A DNA stretch of 64,000 nucleotides from Antedon mediterranea. Its lineage: Eukaryota; Echinodermata; Crinoidea; Comatulida; Antedonidae. The stretch lies in contig NC_092675.1 of NCBI RefSeq assembly GCF_964355755.1, positions 12,849,312-12,913,311 on the forward strand, read 5' to 3'. The notes under the pieces were generated by a model. That model was not told the DNA's origin. It did no database searches and saw nothing but the letters and a program-made list of their open reading frames with translations. Of this stretch, positions 1 through 11,500 are shown piece after piece (position 1 is the first letter of the stretch; the number at the start of each line of letters is the position of its first letter). The translations under genes and the position numbers were made by a program.

Positions 1-48
1 CACAAAACACCAAAGTGCTTAGAATAGCTTCAAATCGCATTTGGAGAC

Positions 49-126
49 GTTTTAGACCATTTTGTGCATTTCGATGAAACTTGGTTACACAAAAACATCA
101 AAGTGCTTAAAATGACATTATAAATC
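49..126 (+). repeat. Exemplar type-B monomer (78 bp)
   Basis: Type B differs from A in its second half: after GTGCTTAAAAT it reads CACATTATAAACC (here TGACATTATAAATC) and runs straight into the next box. It lacks the GCTTCAAATCGCATTTGG segment and is 10 bp shorter, close to one helical turn. Its first half is usually GTGCATTTCGATGAAACTTG with GGTTACACAAAAACATC. Confidence 0.88.
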
Positions 127-291
127 GTTTTAGACCATTTTGAGCATTTCGACAAAACTTTTTCACACAAAATACCAAAGGGCTTCAAATCGCATTTGGA
201 GACGTTTTAGACCATTTTGTGATTTTCGAAAAAACTTTTTAACATAAAAACACCAAAGTGCTTAGAATAGCTTCAAATCACATTTGGAGAC

Positions 292-379
292 GTTTTAGAC
301 CATTTTGTGATTTTCGAAAAAACTTGTTAACATAAAAACACGAAAGTGCTTAGAATAGCTTCAAATCGCATTTGGAAAC
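292..379 (+). repeat. Exemplar type-A monomer (88 bp)
   Basis: Type A follows the box with GTGATTTTCGAAAAAACTTG, then GTTAACATAAAAACAC, then GCTTAGAATAGCTTC and ends in CATTTGGAGAC or CATTTGGAAAC. It contains two small palindromes, TTTTCGAAAA and GTTAAC. It is the commonest type and occurs in runs of one to several. Sub-variants differ at CGAAA/TGAAA, CACCAAAG/CACGAAAG and TCGCAT/TCACAT/TCGTAT. Confidence 0.9.
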
Positions 380-457
380 GTTTTAGACCATTTTGTGATT
401 TTCGAAAAAAATTGTTAACATAAAAACACCAAAGTGCTTAGAATCACATTATAAACC
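380..457 (+). repeat. Exemplar hybrid monomer B' (78 bp, A-like start, B-like end)
   Basis: The first half is A-like (GTGATTTTCG, A-run, ATTGTTAACATAAAAACACC) and the second half is B-like (GCTTAGAATCACATTATAAACC). Its length is that of B. It is common throughout the array and always seems to lead into a type-C monomer, so it takes the place of B in the trimer. It is best explained as an ancient exchange between A and B monomers that was then amplified. Confidence 0.85.
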
Positions 458-544
458 GTTTTAGACCATTTTGAGCATTTCGATAACAATTTTCACACAA
501 AAACATCAAAGAGCACAAAATAGCTTAATATCGTATTTAAAAAT
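458..544 (+). repeat. Exemplar type-C monomer (87 bp)
   Basis: Type C reads GAGCATTTCGATAACA after the box, then TTTTCACACAAAAACATC, AAAGAGCACAAAATAGC, TTAATATCGTATTTAAAAA(C/T). It is the most divergent type. It contains the only TTAA in that context, which is the target used by the insert at 58,992. C is normally followed by D. Confidence 0.88.
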
Positions 545-631
545 GTTTTAGACCATTTTGAGCATTTAGATAAAACTTTTTCACACAAAACACCAAAGTG
601 CTTAGAATAGCTTCAAATCGCATTTGGAGAC
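545..631 (+). repeat. Exemplar type-D monomer (87 bp)
   Basis: Type D shares the GAGCATTT start with C, either GAGCATTTCGACAAAAC or GAGCATTTAGATAAAAC, followed by TTTTTCACACAAAACACC. Its second half is A-like (GCTTAGAATAGCTTCAAATC, CATTTGGAGAC). It closes the B-C-D trimer (78+87+87 = 252 bp) and is followed by either A or a new B. Confidence 0.88.
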
Positions 632-3600
632 GTTTTAGACCAATTTGTGATTTTTGAAAAAACTTGTTAACATAAAAACACCAAAGTGCTTAGAATAGCT
701 TCAAATCACATTTGGAGACGTTTTAGACCATTTTGTGATTTTGAACAAACTTGTTAACATAAAAACACCAAAGTGCTTAGAATAGCTTCAAATCGTATTT
801 GGAGACGTTTTAGACCATTTTGAGATTTTCGAAAAAACTTGGTTACACAAAAACATCAAAGTGCTTAAAATCACATTATAAACCGTTTTAGACCATTTTG
901 AGCATTTCGATAACACTTTTCACACAAAAACATCAAAGAGCACAAAATAGCTTAATATCGTATTTAAAAACGTTTTAGACCATTTTGAGCATTTCGACAA
1001 AACTTTTTCACACAAAACACCAAAGTGCTTAGAATAGCTTCAAATCGCATTTGGAGACGTTTTAGACCAATTTGTGCATTTCGATGAAACTTGATTACAC
1101 AAAAACATCAAAGTGCTTAAAATCACATTATAAACCGTTTTAGACCATTTTGAGCATTTCGATAACACTTTTCACACAAAAACATCAAAGAGCACAAAAT
1201 AGCTTAATATCGTATTTAAAAACGTTTTAGACCATTTTGAGCATTTAGACAAAACTTTTTCACACAAAACACCAAAGTGCTTAGAATAGCTTCAAATCGC
1301 ATTTGGAGACGTTTTAGACCATTTTGTGCATTTCGATGAAACTTGGTTACACAAAAACATCAAAGTGCTTAAAATCACATTATAAATCGTTTTAGACCAT
1401 TTTGTGATTTTCGAAAAAGCTTTTTAACATAAAAACACCAAAGTGCTTAGAATAGCTTCAAATCACATTTGGAGACATTTTAGACCATTTTGTGATTTTC
1501 GAAAAAACTTGTTAACATAAAAACACGAAAGTGCTTAGAATAGCTTCAAATCGCATTTGGAAACGTTTTAGACCATTTTGTGATTTTCGAAAAAACTTTT
1601 TAACATAAAAACACGAAAGTGCTTAGAATCACATTATAAACCGTTTTAGACCATTTTGAGCATTTCGATAACAATTTTCACACAAAAACATCAAAGAGCA
1701 CAAAATAGCTTAATATCGTATTTAAAAATGTTTTAGACCATTTTGAGCATTTAGATAAAACTTTTTCAAACAAAACACCAAAGTGCTTAGAATAGCTTCA
1801 AATCGCATTTGGAGACGTTTTAGACCATTTTGTGATTTTTGAAAAAACTTGTTAACATAAAAATACCAAAGTGCTTAGAATAGCTTCAAATCACATTTGG
1901 AGATGTTTTAGACCATTTTGTGATTTTTGAAAAAACTTGTTAACATAAAAACACCAAAGTGCTTAGAATAGCTTCAAATCACATTTGGAGACGTTTTAGA
2001 CCATTTTGTGATTTTCGAAAAAACTTGTTAACATAAAAACACGAAAGTGCTTAGAATAGCTTCAAATCGCATTTGGAAACGTTTTAGACCATTTTGTGAT
2101 TTTCAAAAAAGATTGTTAACATAAAAACACCAAAGTGCTTAGAATCACAATATAAACCGTTTTAGACCATTTTGAGCATTTCGATAACAATTTTCACACA
2201 AAAACATCAAAGAGCACAAAATAGCTTAATATCGTATTTAAAAATGTTTTAGACCATTTTGAGCATTTAGATAAAACTTTTTCACACAAAACACCAAAGT
2301 GCTTAGAATAGCTTCAAATCGCATTTGGAGACGGTTTAGACCATTTTGTGATTTTGAAAAAACTTGTTAACATAAAAACACCAAAGTGCTTAGAATAGCT
2401 TCAAATCGTATTTGGAGACGTTTTAGACAATTTTGAGATTTTCGAAAAAACTTGGTTACACAAAAACATCAAAGTGCTTAAAATCACATTATAAACCGTT
2501 TTAGACCATTTTGAACATTTCGATAACACTTTTCACACAAAAACATCAAAGAGCACAAAATAGCTTAATATCGTATTTAAAAACGTTTTAGACCATTTTG
2601 AGCATTTCGACAAAACTTTTTCACACAAAACACCAAAGTGCTTAGAATAGCTTCAAATCGCATTTGGAGACGTTTTAGACCAATTTGTGCATTTCGATGA
2701 AACTTGATTACACAAAAACATCAACGTGCTTAAAATCACATTATAAACCGTTTTAGACCATTTTGAGCATTTCGATAACACTTTTCACACAAAAACATCA
2801 AAGAGCACAAAATAGCTTAATATCGTATTTAAAAACGTTTTAGACCATTTTGAGCATTTAGACAAAACTTTTTCACACAAAACACCAAAGTGCTTAGAAT
2901 AGCTTCAAATCGCATTTGGAGACGTTTTAGACCATTTTGTGCATTTCGATGAAACTTGGTTACACAAAAACATCAAAGTGCTTAAAATCACATTATAAAT
3001 CGTTTTAGACCATTTTGAGCATTTCGACAAAACTTTTTCACACCAAATACCAAAGGGCTTAGAATAGCTTCAAATCTTATTTGGAGACGTTTTAGACCAT
3101 TTTGTGATTTTCGAAAAAACTTTTTAACATAAAAACACCAAAGTGCTTAGAATAGCTTCAAATCACATTTGGAGACGTTTTAGACCATTTTGTGATTTTC
3201 GAAAAAACTTGTTAACATAAAAACACGAAAGTGCTTAGAATAGTTTCAAATCGCATTTGGAAACGTTTTAGACCATTTTGTGATTTTCGAAAAAAATTGT
3301 TAACATAAAAACACCAAAGTGCTTAGAATCACATTATAAACCGTTTTAGACCATTTTGAGCATTTCGATAACAATTTTCACACAAAAACATCAAAGAGCA
3401 CAAAATAGCTTAATATCGTATTTAAAAATGTTTTAGACCATTTTGAGCATTTAGATAAAACTTTTTCACACAAAACACCAAAGTGCTTAGAATAGCTTCA
3501 AATCGCATTTGGAGACCTTTTAGACCATTTTGTGATTTTTGAAAAAACTTGTTAACATAAAAACACCAAAGTGCTTAGAATAGCTTCAAATCACATTTGG

Positions 3601-4647
3601 AGACGTTTTAGACCATTTTGTGATTTTCGAAAAAACTTGTTAACATAAAAACACGAAAGTGCTTAGAATAGCTTCAAATCGCATTTGGAAACGTTTTAGA
3701 CCATTTTGTGATTTTTGAAAAAACTTGTTAACATAAAAACACCAAAGTGCTTAGAATAGCTTCAAATCACATTTGGAGACGTTTTAGACCATTTTGTGAT
3801 TTTCGAAAAAACTTGTTAACATAAAAACACGAAAGTGCTTAGAATAGCTTCAAATCGCATTTGGAAACGTTTTAGACCATTTTGTGATTTTCGAAAAAAC
3901 TTGTTAACATAAAAACACGAAAGTGCTTAGAATAGCTTCAAATCGCATTTGGAAACGTTTTAGACCATTTTGTGATTTTCGAAAAAAATTGTTAACATAA
4001 AAACACCAAAGTGTTTAGAATAGCTTCAAATCGCATTTGGAGACGTTTTAGACCAATTTGTGATTTTCGAAAAAACTTATCAACATAAAAACACCAAAGG
4101 GATTAGAATAGCTTCAAATCGCATTTGGAGACGTTTTAGACCATTTTGTGATTTTGAAAAAACTTGTTAACATAAAAACACCAAAGTGCTTAGAATAGCT
4201 TCAAATCGCATTTGGAGACGTTTTAGACCATTTTGTGATTTTCGAAAAAACTTGTTAACATAAAAACACCAAAGTGCTTAGAATAGCTTCAAATCGTATT
4301 TGGAGACGTTTTAGACTATTTTGAGATTTTCGAAAAAACTTGGTTACACAAAAACATCAAAGTGCTTAAAATCACATTATAAACCGTTTTAGACCATTTT
4401 GAGCATTTCGATAACACTTTTCACACAAAAACATCAAAGAGCACAAAATAGCTTAATATCGTATTTAAAAACGTTTTAGACCATTTTGAGCAATTCGACA
4501 AAACTTTTTCACACAAAACACCAAAGTGCTTAGAATAGCTTCAAATCGCATTTGGAGACGTTTTAGACCATTTTGTGATTTTCGAAAAAACTTTTTAACA
4601 TAAAAACACCAAAGTGCTTAGAATAGCTTCAAATCACATTTGGAGAC

Positions 4648-4685
4648 GTTTTAGACCATAAGTGCTTAGAATCACATTATAAACC
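4648..4685 (+). repeat. 38-bp truncated monomer
   Basis: The box reads GTTTTAGACCAT and jumps directly to AAGTGCTTAGAATCAC, so the next box comes after 38 bp rather than 78. Forty bases of a B' monomer are deleted. The same truncation occurs at 9,999, 21,422, 23,603, 25,267, 37,389 and 42,398, always followed by a type-C monomer. Confidence 0.9.
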
Positions 4686-5550
4686 GTTTTAGACCATTTT
4701 GAGCATTTCGATAACAATTTTAACACAAAAACATCAAAGAGCACAAAATAGCTTAATATCGTATTTAAAAATGTTTTAGACCATTTTGAGCATTTAGATA
4801 AAACTTTTTCACACAAAACACCAAAGTGCTTAGAATAGCTTCAAATCGCATTTGGAGACGTTTTAGACCAATTTGTGATTTTTGAAAAAACTTGTTAACA
4901 TAAAATCACCAAAGTGCTTAGAATAGCTTCAAATCACATTTGGAGACGTTTTAGACCATTTTGTGATTTTGAACAAACTTGTTAACATAAAAACACCAAA
5001 GTGCTTAGAATAGCTTCAAATCGCATTTGGAGACGTTTTAGACCATTTTGTGATTTTCGAAAAAACTTGTTAACATAAAAACACGAAAGTGCTTAGAATA
5101 GCTTCAAATCGCATTTGGAAACGTTTTAGACCATTTTGTGATTTTCGAAAAAAATTGTTAACATAAAAACACCAAAGTGCTTAGAATCACATTATAAACC
5201 GTTTTAGACCATTTTGAGCATTTCGATAACAATTTTCACACAAAAACATCAAAGAGCACAAAATAGCTTAATATCGTATTTAAAAATGTTTTAGACCATT
5301 TTGAGCATTTAGATAAAACTTTTTCACACAAAACACCAAAGTGCTTAGAATAGCTTCAAATCGCATTTGGAGACGTTTTAGACCATTTTGTGATTTTTGA
5401 AAAAACTTGTTAACATAAAAACACCAAAGTGCTTAGAATAGCTTCAAATCACATTTGGAGACGTTTTAGACCATTTTGTGATTTTCGAAAAAACTTTTTA
5501 ACATAAAAACACCAAAGTGCTTAGAATAGCTTCAAATCACATTTGGAGAC

Positions 5551-5705
5551 GTTTTAGACCATTTTGTGATTTTTGAAAAAACTTGTTAACATAAAAACAC
5601 GAAAGTGCTTAGAATAGCTTCAAATCGCATTTTGAGCATTTCGACAAAACTTTTTCACACAAAACACCAAAGTGCTTAGAATAGCTTCAAATCGCATTTG
5701 GAGAC
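5551..5705 (+). repeat. Out-of-register fusion monomer (155 bp, internal box lost)
   Basis: Box-to-box distance is 155 bp where 175 bp (A plus D) is expected. The type-A sequence stops at AAATCGCATTT (about 5,628) and continues as TGAGCATTTCGAC of a type-D monomer, so GGAGAC and the whole next box are missing. CATTT is shared by both parents at the breakpoint, which suggests a microhomology-mediated or slipped exchange. This is the only place where I noticed a box missing outright. Confidence 0.85.
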
Positions 5706-8528
5706 GTTTTAGACCAATTTGTGCATTTCGATGAAACTTGATTACACAAAAACATCAAAGTGCTTAAAATCACATTATAAACCGTTTTAGACCATTTTGA
5801 GCATTTCGATAACACTTTTCACACAAAAACATCAAAGAGCACAAAATAGCTTAATATCGTATTTAAAAACGTTTTAGACCATTTTGAGCATTTAGACAAA
5901 ACTTTTTCACACAAAACACCAAAGTGCTTAGAATAGCTTCAAATCGCATTTGGAGACGTTTTAGACCATTTTGTGATTTTTGAAAAAACTTGTTAACATA
6001 AAAACACCAAAGTGCTTAGAATAGCTTCAAATCACATTTGGAGACGTTTTAGACCATTTTGTGATTTTCGAAAAAACTTGTTAACATAAAAACACGAAAG
6101 TGCTTAGAATAGCTTCAAATCGCATTTGGAAACGTTTTAGACCATTTTGTGATTTTCGAAAAAGATTGTTAACATAAAAACACCAAAGTGCTTAGAATCA
6201 CAATATAAACCGTTTTAGACCATTTTGAGCATTTCGATAACAATTTTCACACAAAAACATCAAAGAGCACAAAATAGCTTAATATCGTATTTAAAAATGT
6301 TTTAGACCATTTTGAGCATTTAGATAAAACTTTTTCACACAAAACACCAAAGTGCTTAGAATAGCTTCAAATCGCATTTGGAGACGGTTTAGACCATTTT
6401 GTGATTTTGAAAAAACTTGTTAACATAAAAACACCAAAGTGCTTAGAATAGCTTCAAATCGCATTTGGAAACGTTTTAGACCATTTTGTGATTTTCGAAA
6501 AAACTTGTTAACATAAAAACACCAAAGGGCTTAGAATAGCTTCAAATCGTATTTGGAGACGTTTTAGACCATTTTGAGATTTTCGAAAAAACTTGGTTAC
6601 ACAAAAACATCAAAGTGCTTAAAATCACATTATAAACCGTTTTAGACCATTTTGAGCATTTCGATAACACTTTCACACAAAAACATCAAAGAGCACAAAA
6701 TAGCTTAATATCGTATTTAAAAACGTTTTAGACCATTTTGAGCATTTCGACAAAACTTTTTCACACAAAACACCAAAGTGCTTAGAATAGCTTCAAATCG
6801 CATTTGGAGACGTTTTAGACCAATTTGTGCATTTCGATGAAACTTGATTACACAAAAACTTCAAAGTGCTTAAAATCACATTATAAACCGTTTTAGACCA
6901 TTTTGAGCATTTCGATAACACTTTTCACACAAAAACATCAAAGAGCACAAAATAGCTTAATAATCGTATTTAAAAACGTTTTAGACCATTTTGAGCATTT
7001 AGACAAAACTTTTTCACACAAAACACCAAAGTGCTTAGAATAGCTTCAAATCGCATTTGGAGACGTTTTAGACCATTTTGTGCATTTCGAAGGAACTTGG
7101 TTACACAAAAACATCAAAGTGCTTAAAATCACATTATAAATCGTTTTAGACCATTTTGAGCATTTCGACAAAACTTTTTCACACAAAATACAAAAGTGCT
7201 TAGAATAGCTTCAAATCGCATTTGGAGACGTTTTAGACCATTTTGTGATTTTCGAAAAAACTTTTTAACATAAAAACACCAAAGTGCTTAGAATAGCTTC
7301 AAATCACATTTGGAGACGTTTTAGACCATTTTGTGATTTTCGAAAAAACTTGTTAACATAAAAACACGAAAGTGCTTAGAATAGCTTCAAATCGCATTTG
7401 GAGACGTTTTAGACCATTTTGTGATTTTTGAAAAAACTTGTTAACATAAAAACACCAAAGTGCTTAGAATAGCTTCAAATCACATTTGGAGATGTTTTAG
7501 ACCATTTTGTGATTTTTGAAAAAACTTGTTAACATAAAAACACGAAAGTGCTTAGAATAGCTTCAAATCACATTTGGAGACGTTTTAGACCATTTTGTGA
7601 TTTTTGAAAAAACTTGTTAACATAAAAACACGAAAGTGCTTAGAATAGCTTCAAATCGCATTTGGAAACGTTTTAGACCATTTTGTGATTTTCGAAAAAG
7701 ATTGTTAACATAAAAACACCAATGTGCTTAGAATCACATTATAAACCGTTTTAGACCATTTTGAGCATTTCGATAACAATTTTCACACAAAAACATCAAA
7801 GAGCACAAAATAGCTTAATATCGTATTTATAAATGTTTTAGACCATTTTGAGCATTTCGACAAAACTTTTTCACACAAAACACCAAAGTGCTTAGAATAG
7901 CTTCAAATCGCATTTGGAGACGTTTTTTTATACCATTTTGTGATTTCGATGAAACTTGATTACACAAAAACATCAAAGTGCTTAAAATCACATTATAAAC
8001 CGTTTTAGACCATTTTGAGCATTTCGATAACACTTTTCACACAAAAACATCAAAGAGCACAAAATAGCTTAATATCGTATTTAAAAACGTTTTAGACCAT
8101 TTTGAGCTTTTAGACAAAACTTTTTCACACAAAACACCAAAGTGCTTAGAATAGCTTCAAATCGCATTTGGAGACGTTTTAGAACATTTTGTGTTTTTCG
8201 AAAAAAACTGTTAACATAAAAACACCAAAGTGCTTAGAATAGCTTCAAATCGCATTTGGAGACGTTTTAGAACATTTTGTGTTCTTCGAAAAAACCTGTT
8301 AACATAAAAACACCAAAGTGCTTAGAATAGCTTCAAATCGCATTTGGAGACGTTTTAGACCATTTTGTGATTTTTGAAAAAACCTGTTAACATAAAAACA
8401 CCAAAGTGCTTAGAATAGCTTCAAATCACATTTGGAGACGTTTTAGACCATTTTGTGATTTTCGAAAAAACTTGTTAACATAAAAACACGAAAGTGCTTA
8501 GAATAGCTTCAAATCGCATTTGGAAACG

Positions 8529-11500
8529 TTTTAGACCATTTTGTGATTTTCGAAAAAACTTGTTAACATAAAAACACGAAAGTGCTTAGAATAGTTTCAA
8601 ATCGCATTTGGAAACGTTTTAGACCATTTTGTGATTTTCGAAAAAAATTGTTAACATAAAAACACCAAAGTGCTTAGAATCACATTATAAACCGTTTTAG
8701 ACCATTTTGAGCATTTCGATAACAATTTTCACACAAAAACATCAAAGAGCACAAAATAGCTTAATATCGTATTTAAAAATGTTTTAGACCATTTTGAGCA
8801 TTTAGATAAAACTTTTTCACACAAAACACCAAAGTGCTTAGAATAGCTTCAAATCGCATTTGGAGACCTTTTAGACCATTTTGTGATTTTTGAAAAAACT
8901 TGTTAACATAAAAACACCAAAGTGCTTAGAATAGCTTCAAATCACATTTGGAGACGTTTTAGACCATTTTGTGATTTTCGAAAAAACTTGTTAACATAAA
9001 AACACGAAAGTGCTTAGAATAGCTTCAAATCGCATTTGGAAACGTTTTAGACCATTTTGTGATTTTTGAAAAAACTTGTTAACATAAAAACACCAAAGTG
9101 CTTAGAATAGCTTCAAATCACATTTGGAGACGTTTTAGACCATTTTGTGATTTTCGAAAAAACTTGTTAACATAAAAACACGAAAGTGCTTAGAATAGCT
9201 TCAAATCGCATTTGGAAACGTTTTAGACCATTTTGTGATTTTCGAAAAAACTTGTTAACATAAAAACACGAAAGTGCTTAGAATAGCTTCAAATCGCATT
9301 TGGAAACGTTTTAGACCATTTTGTGATTTTCGAAAAAAATTGTTAACATAAAAACACCAAAGTGTTTAGAATAGCTTCAAATCGCATTTGGAGACGTTTT
9401 AGACCAATTTGTGATTTTCGAAAAAACTTATCAACATAAAAACACCAAAGGGATTAGAATAGCTTCAAATCGCATTTGGAGACGTTTTAGACCATTTTGT
9501 GATTTTGAAAAAACTTGTTAACATAAAAACACCAAAGTGCTTAGAATAGCTTCAAATCGCATTTGGAGACGTTTTAGACCATTTTGTGATTTTCGAAAAA
9601 ACTTGTTAACATAAAAACACCAAAGTGCTTAGAATAGCTTCAAATCGTATTTGGAGACGTTTTAGACTATTTTGAGATTTTCGAAAAAACTTGGTTACAC
9701 AAAAACATCAAAGTGCTTAAAATCACATTATAAACCGTTTTAGACCATTTTGAGCATTTCGATAACACTTTTCACACAAAAACATCAAAGAGCACAAAAT
9801 AGCTTAATATCGTATTTAAAAACGTTTTAGACCATTTTGAGCAATTCGACAAAACTTTTTCACACAAAACACCAAAGTGCTTAGAATAGCTTCAAATCGC
9901 ATTTGGAGACGTTTTAGACCATTTTGTGATTTTCGAAAAAACTTTTTAACATAAAAACACCAAAGTGCTTAGAATAGCTTCAAATCACATTTGGAGACGT
10001 TTTAGACCATAAGTGCTTAGAATCACATTATAAACCGTTTTAGACCATTTTGAGCATTTCGATAACAATTTTAACACAAAAACATCAAAGAGCACAAAAT
10101 AGCTTAATATCGTATTTAAAAATGTTTTAGACCATTTTGAGCATTTAGATAAAACTTTTTCACACAAAACACCAAAGTGCTTAGAATAGCTTCAAATCGC
10201 ATTTGGAGACGTTTTAGACCAATTTGTGATTTTTGAAAAAACTTGTTAACATAAAATCACCAAAGTGCTTAGAATAGCTTCAAATCACATTTGGAGACGT
10301 TTTAGACCATTTTGTGATTTTGAACAAACTTGTTAACATAAAAACACCAAAGTGCTTAGAATAGCTTCAAATCGCATTTGGAGACGTTTTAGACCATTTT
10401 GTGATTTTCGAAAAAACTTGTTAACATAAAAACACGAAAGTGCTTAGAATAGCTTCAAATCGCATTTGGAAACGTTTTAGACCATTTTGTGATTTTCGAA
10501 AAAAATTGTTAACATAAAAACACCAAAGTGCTTAGAATCACATTATAAACCGTTTTAGACCATTTTGAGCATTTCGATAACAATTTTCACACAAAAACAT
10601 CAAAGAGCACAAAATAGCTTAATATCGTATTTAAAAATGTTTTAGACCATTTTGAGCATTTAGATAAAACTTTTTCACACAAAACACCAAAGTGCTTAGA
10701 ATAGCTTCAAATCGCATTTGGAGACGTTTTAGACCATTTTGTGATTTTTGAAAAAACTTGTTAACATAAAAACACCAAAGTGCTTAGAATAGCTTCAAAT
10801 CACATTTGGAGACGTTTTAGACCATTTTGTGATTTTCGAAAAAACTTTTTAACATAAAAACACCAAAGTGCTTAGAATAGCTTCAAATCACATTTGGAGA
10901 CGTTTTAGACCATTTTGTGATTTTTGAAAAAACTTGTTAACATAAAAACACGAAAGTGCTTAGAATAGCTTCAAATCGCATTTGGAAACGTTTTAGACCA
11001 TTTTGTGATTTTCGAAAAAGATTGTTAACATAAAAACACCAAAGTGCTTAGAATCACATTATAAACCGTTTTAGACCATTTTGAGCATTTCGATAACAAT
11101 TTTCACACAAAAACATCAAAGAGCACAAAATAGCTTAATATCGTATTTAAAAATGTTTTAGACCATTTTGAGCATTTAGATAAAACTTTTTCACACAAAA
11201 CACCAAAGTGCTTAGAATAGCTTCAAATCGCATTTGGAGACGGTTTAGACCATTTTGTGATTTTGAAAAAACTTGTTAACATAAAAACACCAAAGTGCTT
11301 AGAATAGCTTCAAATCGCATTTGGAGACGTTTTAGACCATTTTGTGATTTTCGAAAAAACTTGTTAACATAAAAACACCAAAGGGCTTAGAATAGCTTCA
11401 AATCGTATTTGGAGACGTTTTAGACCATTTTGAGATTTTCGAAAAAACTTGGTTACACAAAAACATCAAAGTGCTTAAAATCACATTATAAACCGTTTTA

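Larger units (their letters stand above)
3178..8528. repeat. Higher-order duplication 1, copy 1 (5,351 bp)
   Basis: Private variants here recur downstream. ATAGTTTCAAAT at about 3,240 reappears 5,351 bp later, and so does the truncated monomer at 4,648. After about 5,628 the offset drops to 4,856 and then 4,855; for example the run of seven T in CGTTTTTTTATACC near 7,921 reappears near 12,776. Copy 1 therefore carries about 496 bp (about 5,628-6,123) that copy 2 lacks, starting at the out-of-register junction. Edges are placed where matching stops and are good to a few tens of bases. Confidence 0.82.

Noticed and set aside
4634-4816. Minus-strand 60-codon frame, repeated exactly at 9,985-10,167
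   Set aside because: It is a translation of satellite monomers opened by the 38-bp truncated unit; the peptide itself repeats the monomer, and the copies come from DNA duplication.
7827-8033. Minus-strand 67-68-codon frames here and at 12,682-12,888 and 18,334-18,537
   Set aside because: These are satellite translations kept open by TTTATAAATG and local length changes; there is no non-repeat content or start context.
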